From: Tragulus kanchil
Lineage: Eukaryota; Chordata; Mammalia; Artiodactyla; Tragulidae
Assembly: GCA_022376925.1 (NCBI GenBank)
Contig: JAIOJX010000005.1
Location: forward strand, 12,614,501 to 12,678,500
DNA: 64,000 bases
Direction of reading: 5' to 3'
Shown here one piece after another: positions 25,556-37,277 of the stretch (within the stretch, counting starts at the first letter, position 1; the number at the start of each line of letters is the position of its first letter). A program made the position numbers and the translations under genes. Under the pieces are notes generated by a model that made no database searches, was not told where the DNA came from, and was given only the letters and a program-made list of their open reading frames with translations.

Positions 25556-27038
25556 CTCAGGCTGCTTTTAAGGGAGAACGAAGTAGTTTTGTTTAGTGAT
25601 TTTTAAAAGTTTTCTGAGACCTTGGAGTTGATGGGGAAACTTTATGCCAAATGTATGGGAAGGAAGTGAGGGAAGTGAGAAATAAATCCATTCTCAAATA
25701 TTTTCGTTAATAATATTTTGTTGGATTTTCTGGAAACTGTTCTGTTTGTTCTACAGTAGGTGAACTGTCACCAGATTCTCTGTGTAGTTAAGAGCTGCTC
25801 CAGTACGCCACACCCTCTTTGCCTTGGCTGCCTCACAGACGAGTCCCCTCCCCTCGTTTGAGCATCTCACAGATGTATTTCTTTGCATCTCGTTGAGAAG
25901 CAATTCTACTTTACTCCCAGTTTATGGTTGGCCGTGTAATTTTTTAGATGTTTTTCGTGCAACCCTAAGTGCGGATAACACGGGCTGCTGTTGTTTAGTC
26001 GCTAAGTCCTCTCTGATTCTTTTGTGATTCCCGTGGACTGTAGCCCACCAGGCTCCTCCATCCATGGGATTCTCTAGGCAGGAACACTGGAGCGGGCAGC
26101 CATGTCCTCCTCAGGGAGATAACATGTGATTTTGTAGTAACGGAGAGTCCATTGTCCGCAGCAGAACTTCTAGATCAGACTTGTACAATTTACAGACTGG
26201 AGAGGGATATAGGGCAGGTGCACGGGCTTATTTTTATCCTTTTAATTGTTAGTGTTTTCTGTGCTTCCTATCATTGTGGATATGGTTTAAACAGTCTTAT
26301 GTCAGTGAACTTAACCCATCGTTGCAGACTGGTCACATCCTGTCACAGAGGGAGCCATTGTGGTCGGACTGTTGGACAAATGCCTTCTAGTTTGTTCGAG
26401 AGGCTCTCAGGCTGGTTTTTGAAACAATCATTCTTGGCTGTGCTGGGTCTTCGTTGCTGCTCACGGGCTTTCTCTAGGTGTGGTGCGTGGGCTTCACTGC
26501 AGGGGTTTTTTCTTGTTGCAGATCATGGGCTCAGCTGCCCTTTGTCGTGTGGTATCTTCCCAGGCCAGTGGTTGAACCCGGGTGCCTTGCGTTGGCAGGT
26601 GGATTCTCAACCGCTGAATCACCAGGGAAGTCCCCTCAGGCTGCTTTTAAGGGAGAACGAAGTAGTTTTGTTTAGTGATTTTTAAAAGTTTTCTGAGACC
26701 TTGGAGTTGATGGGGAAACTTTATGCCAAATGTATGGGAAGGAAGTGAGGGAAGTGAGAAATAAATCCATTCTCAAATATTTTCGTTAATAATATTTTGT
26801 TGGATTTTCTGGAAACTGTTCTGTTTGTTCTACAGTAGGTGAACTGTCACCAGATTCTCTGTGTAGTTAAGAGCTGCTCCAGTACGCCACACCCTCTTTG
26901 CCTTGGCTGCCTCACAGACGAGTCCCCTCCCCTCGTTTGAGCATCTCACAGATGTATTTCTTTGCATCTCGTTGAGAAGCAATTCTACTTTACTCCCAGT
27001 TTATGGTTGGCCGTGTAATTTTGTTTACGATGTTTTTC

Positions 27039-27551
27039 TTGTACTCTGACTCAGGAAGCCCATCTCCTTCTCTATTTATGGTAATTACTAGAGAGCATTT
27101 TATTTTGGCCCTTAGGGAGTGCCTGCTGGGTTTCTTTGTGTGGACATGTATGTTAAAATTGGAAAGTGTTTTCTTTGAGGTCAGGTCTATTGTAAAATGG
27201 TCTGAAAAGTTTGTCAAACCCCAGCTGGCTATAAAAAAGGATTGTTTTGTGTAGGATAACCTCTCTTCCCCCGCCCCTTCCCTTTTCCTGTCTTCTGCTT
27301 TTCCTTTCAAGTCCTTAATCATCAACTCTGAAGATAAAAGCTGTCTGTTGCTATCTTGTTGGAAGGTGTGGGGCAGATGGGTCTTTCTGCAAGCTGTGGT
27401 ATAACTAGAGAATGTTAGGAGCAAAGGCACAGGCGGGCAGCTTAGTCTGTCCTGATTGTGTCCTAGAAGCCCTCTTACCTGGAAGCAGAAATCGAATTAT
27501 ATGTTAACGTGGACAGGAGATCTCACAGAGTGGAGCTCAACAGGCCTCGTT
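27039..27551. other. Unduplicated intronic sequence
   Basis: I see nothing I can name here. The minus-strand frame at 26990-27430 (146 codons) has no recognised domain, low-complexity composition and no splice signals. Confidence 0.4.
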
Positions 27552-29781
27552 CTGATGGCACAAAGAGAGGAGGAATAAAGCTTTGTTTGTCTCCTACAGG
27601 CGGCTTAGGGGCTGGAGTTATCCTGCAGCAGCTTGAGTTTCAGGTTAAGACATCGAACATATGAAGGCTTCTCCTCACCTCCCCTCAGTTTAGTTTTTAG
27701 TGATGGGATGCTGGGTTAGAGATGATCTGCCTCTCCTAATCTCTTCCTCCTGATACAGCTAAATCAGAGGGCAACCATAACCCAGTTCCCCTGTATATTT
27801 AGTGAGATATTAAGTGTAGTATTGGCAAATCAGGACGTGGCTCTGGCTACAGACAGGCGGGGTTGGTTTTCCTTGTTCAGGTGGAGGCAGGGGCAGAGTA
27901 GTTCATTAAGTGTAGTTCAGTTCCTTGAAGCAGCAGGGGCTAGTTCTGTGTTTCAGAGAAAGAAACGCTTGTTTTAGTGTTAGCTAAAACCCTTTTCTTG
28001 GTTTTACTGACTTCTCAGCTTTTGAGGATAATGTCAAGAAAATAAGTGTATTTTAAAACATGCTGTGTGTTCTGTTTAAATGGGCACCTGGTTTCCTTGC
28101 CCTGTTTTTTTTTTTAAGCTTCATTTCCTCAAAAATTGCTTGGTAGGCTCCTAAGGTGCACCAGGCTCGCTGTTGGGCAGTTGTTAGAACATGGGTGGTT
28201 TTAAGGCAGTGAGACTCTTTCCATCCAAGGTGGGAGTGTCGGTGGCTGGTGGTGCCCACCGGGCTGAGCTCTGAGTTCACTGAGAGCTCTGGGCCTCGGC
28301 CCCACCCTGGGCCACTGAGTCAGAGAAGGGCGGTGAGGCTGGGCCCTGGTATTGAGCTGCCCAGGGATTTCTAGGGCGGCTGAGCTCCCTGGCTACGCTG
28401 AACTGCACCCCCTGTCAGCAGAGGTGGGGATGCTGGTGAGGAAGATGGCAGTGTGGGTTTCTAGGAAGCCCACTGACAGCGTTTTCAGGAGAGCAGAGAG
28501 AAATTCAAGGCGAAAAAGCACAGTGGGAGTATGGCAATAGGGGGTGACCCATGGGTGGTGGATCTGATAGAACAATAGTGACCACTTAAAGGGATTATTT
28601 TCTGTATTCCTCCTCCAAGTCTTAGAGGCGTCCCAAGGGGCTGCTCTGGACCCCGCCATGACTCACCTGATGGCACAAAGAGAGGAGGAATAAAGCTTTG
28701 TTTGTCTCCTACAGGCGGCTTAGGGGCTGGAGTTATCCTGCAGCAGCTTGAGTTTCAGGTTAAGACATCGAACATATGAAGGCTTCTCCTCACCTCCCCT
28801 CAGTTTAGTTTTTAGTGATGGGATGCTGGGTTAGAGATGATCTGCCTCTCCTAATCTCTTCCTCCTGATACAGCTAAATCAGAGGGCAACCATAACCCAG
28901 TTCCCCTGTATATTTAGTGAGATATTAAGTGTAGTATTGGCAAATCAGGACGTGGCTCTGGCTACAGACAGGCGGGGTTGGTTTTCCTTGTTCAGGTGGA
29001 GGCAGGGGCAGAGTAGTTCATTAAGTGTAGTTCAGTTCCTTGAAGCAGCAGGGGCTAGTTCTGTGTTTCAGAGAAAGAAACGCTTGTTTTAGTGTTAGCT
29101 AAAACCCTTTTCTTGGTTTTACTGACTTCTCAGCTTTTGAGGATAATGTCAAGAAAATAAGTGTATTTTAAAACATGCTGTGTGTTCTGTTTAAATGGGC
29201 ACCTGGTTTCCTTGCCCTGTTTTTTTTTTTAAGCTTCATTTCCTCAAAAATTGCTTGGTAGGCTCCTAAGGTGCACCAGGCTCGCTGTTGGGCAGTTGTT
29301 AGAACATGGGTGGTTTTAAGGCAGTGAGACTCTTTCCATCCAAGGTGGGAGTGTCGGTGGCTGGTGGTGCCCACCGGGCTGAGCTCTGAGTTCACTGAGA
29401 GCTCTGGGCCTCGGCCCCACCCTGGGCCACTGAGTCAGAGAAGGGCGGTGAGGCTGGGCCCTGGTATTGAGCTGCCCAGGGATTTCTAGGGCGGCTGAGC
29501 TCCCTGGCTACGCTGAACTGCACCCCCTGTCAGCAGAGGTGGGGATGCTGGTGAGGAAGATGGCAGTGTGGGTTTCTAGGAAGCCCACTGACAGCGTTTT
29601 CAGGAGAGCAGAGAGAAATTCAAGGCGAAAAAGCACAGTGGGAGTATGGCAATAGGGGGTGACCCATGGGTGGTGGATCTGATAGAACAATAGTGACCAC
29701 TTAAAGGGATTATTTTCTGTATTCCTCCTCCAAGTCTTAGAGGCGTCCCAAGGGGCTGCTCTGGACCCCGCCATGACTCAC
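27552..29781. repeat. Tandem duplication 8, period 1115 bp
   Basis: Copy 1 is 27552-28666 and copy 2 is 28667-29781. The copies look the same over their length. The final 70 bases also begin duplication 9, so that part occurs three times in all. Confidence 0.93.
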
Positions 29782-30204
29782 CTGAGAGAAAGCAGGTGCT
29801 GCTTCCGTCTGCCCGTGTGCAGGTGTCTCTGATTAGGGACCACTTGAACACTTATCTGCAGGTGTTCAGTCCCCTGCCTTCACTCTTTACTTGGAAGCAT
29901 CATTTTCCCTAAGTCTCTGAAAACACTGTTAGCCATAAAATGACTTGTCAGCCTTTACCTGACTTCACCCCTAACTTGCAGTAAAGAGGTGAGCTGTGCT
30001 CTCCTGCCCTTTGATAAGATTGGAGTCTGGGTGTGATGTTTAACTCCCAGCTGTATTCAGATCTCTAACTTTGACATGTGATCTGAGCTGTGACCTCACC
30101 TCCAGGGTCTGTAAGGATAACTCCAACTCACTTAAAACTAAGCTTTTGGTTCCTCCCTCCCTTCCTACTCTCTGCTCCAAAGCATCCTTTTTTTTTTTTT
30201 TTTT

Positions 30205-30390
30205 TGAGACGAAAATAAATTTTATTAGAGTGGGGGAAGGAAGAGTCGCTGCCAGTACAGTGGGCCAGCTTAAGGGAGAAAGTGAGAGACGCTCTGAGAA
30301 CAGCAGGCCTCACAGCAGTCCGGCTCAAGGGAGAGCCGACCCCAAGCGGGGGTCTTTGATCCATCTTATAGCTAGGGTCTAAGGAGTGGC
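30205..30390. repeat. LTR-like interspersed repeat, family not identified
   Basis: The run attagagtgggggaaggaag, then agtcgctgccagtacagtgg and gagaacagcaggcctcac, resembles 32915-33010 (about 80 percent by eye), so it is an interspersed family and not part of the 1.1 kb duplications. Composition and an AATAAA near 30211 suggest an endogenous retrovirus LTR, unproven. It recurs at 31321-31506 through duplication 9. Confidence 0.5.
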
Positions 30391-30394
30391 ATGG

Positions 30395-30736
30395 TTTTTT
30401 TTTTTTTTTTTTTTTAAGATTTATTTATTTATTTATTTTGGGCTGGGGTTGGGTTGGGGAGCGAGGGGAGCAGGTGGGCCACGTCTATTGGTCTTTCATT
30501 TATTTTCATCTGTCTTTGTTCTTTGGCTCCTGTGGGCCTCCCATCGCGGTGGCGTCTGTCGTTGTAGAGCGCCGGCTCTGGGCGCGTGCGCTCCAGAGCT
30601 CCAGCTCGGTGATTGGACACATCAGTCCAGCCGGTCCGCGGCACGTGGGATCTTCCCAGGCCAGGGATCGAACCAGCGCCCTGCAGTGCAGGCTGCAAGG
30701 TGGTGTCCTTACCCACTGGACCACCAGCGGAAGCCC
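30395..30736 (-). mobile_element. Full-length CHR-like SINE (about 340 bp)
   Basis: It has the T-run, atttatttatttatttattt, a GGGGTTGGG-rich tail, the central ctgtgggcctcccatcgcgg and the tRNA-like head ending ccactggaccaccagcgga. Target-site duplications tggcatgg lie at 30387-30394 and 30737-30744. It inserted at the edge of the LTR-like repeat. Confidence 0.9.
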
Positions 30737-31510
30737 TGGCATGGGGTCTTAAGGATCATTGCTGATTGGACAGTCTACTAGATGGGGAAGAGTTATGCAT
30801 GAGGGAATGACAGTAGGCTGGACTCCAAAATTTTCTGTATTCCTCCTCCAAGTCTTAGAGGCGTCCCAAGGCTGCTCTGGACCCCGCCATGACTCACCTG
30901 AGAGAAAGCAGGTGCTGCTTCCGTCTGCCCGTGTGCAGGTGTCTCTGATTAGGGACCACTTGAACACTTATCTGCAGGTGTTCAGTCCCCTGCCTTCACT
31001 CTTTACTTGGAAGCATCATTTTCCCTAAGTCTCTGAAAACACTGTTAGCCATAAAATGACTTGTCAGCCTTTACCTGACTTCACCCCTAACTTGCAGTAA
31101 AGAGGTGAGCTGTGCTCTCCTGCCCTTTGATAAGATTGGAGTCTGGGTGTGATGTTTAACTCCCAGCTGTATTCAGATCTCTAACTTTGACATGTGATCT
31201 GAGCTGTGACCTCACCTCCAGGGTCTGTAAGGATAACTCCAACTCACTTAAAACTAAGCTTTTGGTTCCTCCCTCCCTTCCTACTCTCTGCTCCAAAGCA
31301 TCCTTTTTTTTTTTTTTTTTTGAGACGAAAATAAATTTTATTAGAGTGGGGGAAGGAAGAGTCGCTGCCAGTACAGTGGGCCAGCTTAAGGGAGAAAGTG
31401 AGAGACGCTCTGAGAACAGCAGGCCTCACAGCAGTCCGGCTCAAGGGAGAGCCGACCCCAAGCGGGGGTCTTTGATCCATCTTATAGCTAGGGTCTAAGG
31501 AGTGGCATGG

Positions 31511-31854
31511 TTTTTTTTTTTTTTTTTTTTTTTAAGATTTATTTATTTATTTATTTTGGGCTGGGGTTGGGTTGGGGAGCGAGGGGAGCAGGTGGGCCAC
31601 GTCTATTGGTCTTTCATTTATTTTCATCTGTCTTTGTTCTTTGGCTCCTGTGGGCCTCCCATCGCGGTGGCGTCTGTCGTTGTAGAGCGCCGGCTCTGGG
31701 CGCGTGCGCTCCAGAGCTCCAGCTCGGTGATTGGACACATCAGTCCAGCCGGTCCGCGGCACGTGGGATCTTCCCAGGCCAGGGATCGAACCAGCGCCCT
31801 GCAGTGCAGGCTGCAAGGTGGTGTCCTTACCCACTGGACCACCAGCGGAAGCCC
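31511..31854 (-). mobile_element. Full-length CHR-like SINE, repeated by duplication 9
   Basis: Same insertion and same target-site duplication as 30395-30736, differing mainly in T-run length. Not an independent event. Confidence 0.87.
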
Positions 31855-31935
31855 TGGCATGGGGTCTTAAGGATCATTGCTGATTGGACAGTCTACTAGA
31901 TGGGGAAGAGTTATGCATGAGGGAATGACAGTAGG

Positions 31936-32667
31936 GTCCAAGGAATGGCAAAGGGATCTTACGGATTGAGCGATGTATTATAGCCCAGAGAAGGGAAGGG
32001 TCTGGTTTGTCTCTTGCATTCCAAGACCCTCCTCGTTTGCCTTGTTCTTTCGTCCTTGGGCACCACATTTCTCCCTCTCTTTATGTTTAGGGCCAGTTCT
32101 CTTGGATACCCTGCTCATATCTAGTTATCTACCTGTTTCCCTTCTCAGGCATTTGGGTCCCCAGTCTCAAGGGAAAAGGGGCAACGACCGTTCGGGCTTC
32201 TTGAGGTTGTACGGGGGCGTTGTGGGGCTCTGGGCTCCCAGTGCCTGCTCTCTGTCAGGGTACGTTTAGGGAGAAAGGCGTGGCTCCACGGAACGATATG
32301 GCAGCTTGTTGCGGCACTGTCTGGGTGTTGGCCAGGCGATATTCTTGTTGTACTGTCACTTGTAGATTAGTCATATTCTGAAGAAACAAACTTAACAAGA
32401 AAGTTAACGATGCATAGTCAAAAGATTAATAGAATTGGAAAAGTTGCTGAGAGCCTAGCCAGCTAGGAGAATCAGAACCAGACATGGGTCTGTGATGTTT
32501 GCGTTTCTCTAGCTAGGAGAAGATGCGAGAATTTGGGGCTCAGAAAAGTCTTTACCTGAAAACATCTGTTGCAGTTTTTCCCAGAGCAGAGTGCCTTATT
32601 TCTGATCTCCACCCTGAACTCCTCTCAGGGAGCGTTGCAGGCAGGCAGCTTGCGTTGGTCATGATTT
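31936..32667. other. Unduplicated intronic sequence, possibly LTR-related
   Basis: The stretch is mixed in composition and lies between two pieces of the same LTR-like repeat family (30205 and 32908). It may be part of an old retroviral insertion split by deletions, but no viral coding motif was seen. Confidence 0.35.
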
Positions 32668-34918
32668 ATTCCTTAAAGTGGCAGCTGGCACGTGCCACCT
32701 GCCAGTGGCAGGGCCCCTTCACAGCACATTTGACCACGCCCTGGGGGCATTTTATGGCCATTGTGTCCCATGATGCTGGGAAGGCTCATTCCCAAGTCTA
32801 GCGAAGATTCCATTGGTAGGCCACTCAGTGTGCATCACTAGACCATGAATTCCCGGTGAATTACTAGACCATTACTAGACCAAGAATTTGCAGACACGAG
32901 GCAGAGTGAGAGGAAAGTAAAGTTTGTTAGAGTGGGGAAAGGGAGAGTCGCTGCCAGTGCAGTGGGCTGGCGGAAGGGGAAAGTGGGAGACCTGTGAGAA
33001 CAGCGGGCCAGCTCACCTGCTCCAAAGCATTCTCTTCAGAAGTGCCCCCTTTTACTACAGAAAGGAAAGGCATGTCCTGAGATTTGAAAAAAAAAAAAAC
33101 AAAAAACCTGGGGGTTGATCTTCCAGTCCTCTCGTCTCAGGTGGTGTGGTGTTGGCTCTGCCCTCTTGGTGTTTCCAGAATCTAACAGTCCTCAGTGTCT
33201 CTTGCCTCCCTCCTTGATTCTCCCTTCTTGAGGGGGCCATTGTCACGACCTTCATCTCCACCCCACACCTGCCCACCAGCCCCTGAGCTCCTGATTTTAT
33301 TCCCCTCCTAGCAGCCTCGGTGAGCTTTTAAAAATGGAACTGGACCACTGTCACATGTTTGCTCAAAACTGTGCCATGGTTTCCCATTTAGAGTGAACGT
33401 GTCAGCCTCCCTAATCTGCCTCCTTCCTGCACCACGTCGCCTGAAGTGTCAGGAGTAAACCTCCACCTAACATCCACTGCGCTCGCCCCCTGACTTTTCT
33501 CTTATCCCCGTGACAGACATGTCCGTAGAGGGAGGACCATGAGGTTGCTTCTAGAAGGCCATGTTTGCTATTCCTACAGCTGTGCTTGAAAATGAAACTG
33601 CTGACGGCATTTTTTGGGGGGTCCACCCTCATGACTTTGGAGAAACTTTGTCATCCTGTAGGTAAGTGTGAATCTTCTCATTGACTCATTCACTAGTCTA
33701 TCAGACTATTTTATGGAACTGAAAAAAAAAAAGACTGCAGGAGGTCTCATCTTGCCTGAAAGAAACAGTGTTAGAGCTGGCTCGAATGAAGGATTCCTTA
33801 AAGTGGCAGCGGGCACGTGCCACCTGCCAGTGGCAGGGCCCCTTCACAGCACATTTGACCACGCCCTGGGGGCATTTTATGGCCATTGTGTCCCATGATG
33901 CTGGGAAGGCTCATTCCCAAGTCTAGCGAAGATTCCATTGGTAGGCCACTCAGTGTGCATCACTAGACCATGAATTCCCGGTGAATTACTAGACCATTAC
34001 TAGACCAAGAATTTGCAGACACGAGGCAGAGTGAGAGGAAAGTAAAGTTTGTTAGAGTGGGGAAAGGGAGAGTCGCTGCCAGTGCAGTGGGCTGGCGGAA
34101 GGGGAAAGTGGGAGACCTGTGAGAACAGCGGGCCAGCTCACCTGCTCCAAAGCATTCTCTTCAGAAGTGCCCCCTTTTACTACAGAAAGGAAAGGCATGT
34201 CCTGAGATTTGAAAAAAAAAAAAACAAAAAACCTGGGGGTTGATCTTCCAGTCCTCTCGTCTCAGGTGGTGTGGTGTTGGCTCTGCCCTCTTGGTGTTTC
34301 CAGAATCTAACAGTCCTCAGTGTCTCTTGCCTCCCTCCTTGATTCTCCCTTCTTGAGGGGGCCATTGTCACGACCTTCATCTCCACCCCACACCTGCCCA
34401 CCAGCCCCTGAGCTCCTGATTTTATTCCCCTCCTAGCAGCCTCGGTGAGCTTTTAAAAATGGAACTGGACCACTGTCACATGTTTGCTCAAAACTGTGCC
34501 ATGGTTTCCCATTTAGAGTGAACGTGTCAGCCTCCCTAATCTGCCTCCTTCCTGCACCACGTCGCCTGAAGTGTCAGGAGTAAACCTCCACCTAACATCC
34601 ACTGCGCTCGCCCCCTGACTTTTCTCTTATCCCCGTGACAGACATGTCCGTAGAGGGAGGACCATGAGGTTGCTTCTAGAAGGCCATGTTTGCTATTCCT
34701 ACAGCTGTGCTTGAAAATGAAACTGCTGACGGCATTTTTTGGGGGGTCCACCCTCATGACTTTGGAGAAACTTTGTCATCCTGTAGGTAAGTGTGAATCT
34801 TCTCATTGACTCATTCACTAGTCTATCAGACTATTTTATGGAACTGAAAAAAAAAAAGACTGCAGGAGGTCTCATCTTGCCTGAAAGAAACAGTGTTAGA
34901 GCTGGCTCGAATGAAGGA
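32668..34918. repeat. Tandem duplication 10, period 1125 bp
   Basis: Copy 1 is 32668-33792 and copy 2 is 33793-34918. One difference is ggcagctggc against ggcagcgggc near the unit start. The junction is clean and the interior appears identical. Confidence 0.93.
32908..33040. repeat. Second member of the LTR-like repeat family
   Basis: The run gttagagtggggaaagggag, then agtcgctgccagtgcagtgg and ctgtgagaacagcgggcc, aligns to 30210-30320. The segment atgaattcccggtgaattac upstream with short tactagacc repeats (32864-32882) may belong to the same element. It recurs at 34033-34165 through duplication 10. Confidence 0.5.
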
Positions 34919-37277
34919 GCCAATGAAGGTTTCCAGGTTTGTTGAGGTGGCCGAAGTCATTGTGATCTTGGCAAACCATTGTGGAGTAGTGATACTGGCT
35001 AAACCTTGGCATTGGACTAGGAACTGAATTTACTAGTTACAGATATCTCAGTTTGAATAAAACAGGTGTCTTGTCCTAAGGGCCCTGGTTGCATGGATCA
35101 TGCATTCTGTGCATTATAAAGACTGAGAGGTGAGGGGAAATACTGAAAGAAGAAGGTTGGTAAATTGAGCCTAATCGACTGTTGTGTATTGATTGGTTGT
35201 AGGGTTTGAGGTTGGACTTTGTGTGTATGTAGTCTTTATTTAAGGGTGAAGTGTTGTTGAAGTCTCACTCAGTATTTGGTTAATACACACCAGCACTCTT
35301 CGTTTTCTGGTGTCTGTTTTGAGGTGGGGTGCAGGAGCGGTTGCCCCTGTTTGAGATGCTTATCTCTTGTCAGTTGTGTTGAGGGGGTGTCGGGAGCTCT
35401 AGAGAGGGAAGGGCGTCAGATCTCTACGCTAAGTTGGATTGATGATAACTTTGTCGGCCATGCTAAGAAATTTGGAAATTCCCCCTGTGGGAGCCCCTGG
35501 GGAGCTACACAAGGCTTTTTATCTGGTGAAGGAAGCCCCAAAATGAATGATTTTTAGAATGTAAATCGACACAGTTACTATTGACATCAAAATCAGAGAT
35601 TGGGAAGGGCAGAGGAATCCGAGTGGAAGGTATTAGGAGAGACGAAACAAAAAACCAGCGAAAAGTCAGGTTGCCATTGAATTGCATTAGATTTGATGAT
35701 TATAATGTCTTTTGATGGCAGCGAGAGCAGTTTTTATGTAGGTAAGGCGGGAGTCAGGTCCCTTGCAGGCTCTGTGCACCTGTGGTTCTCAGTGTGATCC
35801 ATGACCAGCAACAGCATTATCTGGGAGGAACTGTGGGTGGAACCCGTATGTGTGGCGTGTGAAGCTTCAGCGTTGTTTCTCACACATGCTCAGGTTGGCA
35901 GCTACTCCCTTGGTCATTTGTTTGTACATGAGCAAACAGAAATTCAGAACTGGAATCCAGGTCTCTTACCTCGTAATCACTGTTACTGTGTGTTCACTCT
36001 GTTGAAGTATTTTTGAACGCCTGCTGAATAATAGACTCAACCCTACGTGTCGGGAACACAGACCTGAAAACGACGCATGGCAGGTGCTCTGGAATCGTAG
36101 ACTAGTCTGGGAGCTGTGTCTCAGCCTCTTCTGCAACACTGGGAAAGGTTCACGTGGTCTTGCTGCTTATAGAATGTGGTGGCCAGAGTGCACGAGACCT
36201 GCATTCTGTAGCGTGTGATTGCGCTTTCCAGTGGGAAGCGCTGTTGGGAAGAGTGACAGACAGGATCCATTCCAGTAATGACAAGGCACAAACTAATTCT
36301 CAGATGGTCCTTAGCTCTGGGGACCGCTGGGGGATACAAGAAAAGGGGGAAAGGGCAGACATGATTCGGTGTTCGTTTATGGTTAAATCCAAGGACAGAG
36401 TTTGTGTACCTTACTATAACTTGAACATTTTCATAAATGGCCCCCAAAGCCCTTACGTGTTTTACAGTGTAGCATGACCAGACAACCAGTCCCCTGGGCA
36501 TGTGTGGACCCTCGTGCTGATTTCCTGCGTGGAGGTCGTTTCTTAGCCAGGAGAGGTCAGTAACTCAGTCAGGTATTGACAGAGCTCATAAAGTGACCCC
36601 GTAGTGCCCCAGGGCCTGGGCGAAGAAACAGAAGTCTGAAAATTGCCCTAACCCTGTCCATGGCTCAGAGGCCCATAACCTCGACTGGCCCCGGCGAGAG
36701 GCGGGGCAGTAGTCAATCTCAGAAGTTTGGGTCACAGCATTGGTGCTGGGAGACTGGCTGGAGGGGTGCTGGGTTTTGTCTGGCCTTAATACCAGAGGAT
36801 TTATTTTGCAGGAGAATTCCTTAGAAAATGATTAACACAGGGCGTGTCTTAAGGGTTTCGTTTGTAAACTGAAGAATCTTGTATTCATCTTCTGAATTTC
36901 ATGTACGTTGCCTGAAAATCTGAAAGGTGAGACGTAGCAAAACAAATGGGAACCGCTGTCCAGAAAGTGGTATGGGGCAGTATCTGTTCTTAGCTACTTT
37001 AAGACTCTGGTTTTCTAGTGGGGGGGTATTCTCATATTCCAGAATTTTCCTGCTAGGCTGAGTAATACACACAAGGGTACCTGTTTTTTGAAGAGTCTCA
37101 GGAACATAATGAAATGCGTTAGCAAGAAACGCAGCCAGTTGAAAAACTCTGTCCAGTTAATCCTCAGTGCTGCTCTCGAACAGTGAGGATGGTGCATTCT
37201 TCAGCCAAGCTGTCCATTTTGGACACACGTGGCTGATGAGCTCTTGAAATGTGTCCAGTAAAAGTTAAGGAACTTAA
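34919..37277. other. Unduplicated intronic sequence
   Basis: I see no exon or named repeat. Overlapping frames of 107-126 codons at 36121-36501 on both strands match nothing and have no splice signals. Confidence 0.4.

Larger units (their letters stand above)
24878..27038. repeat. Tandem duplication 7, period about 1078 bp
   Basis: Copy 1 is 24878-25956 and copy 2 is 25957-27038. The copies differ by a 2-base deletion (ctcctccaggg against ctcctcaggg), a c/t change near 25057/26134, and gcagtgg against gcagggg near 25425. The end of copy 1 is corrupted relative to 27019-27038. Confidence 0.92.
29711..31935. repeat. Tandem duplication 9, period 1118 bp
   Basis: Copy 1 ends near 30816 and copy 2 runs from about 30829 to 31935, with a dozen junk bases at the joint. 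Copy 2 lacks two Gs (cccaaggctg against cccaaggggctg), and the T-run of the SINE differs in length (30395 against 31511). Both copies contain the same SINE and LTR-like piece. Confidence 0.92.

Noticed and set aside
26152..26685. A 177-codon open frame
   Set aside because: It runs through a CHR-2-type SINE, and its twin in copy 1 at 25023-25496 is broken by small length differences, so it is not under coding constraint.
36121..36501. Overlapping open frames of 107-126 codons on both strands
   Set aside because: Opposite-strand overlap, no known domain, no exon borders. Chance frames in intronic sequence.
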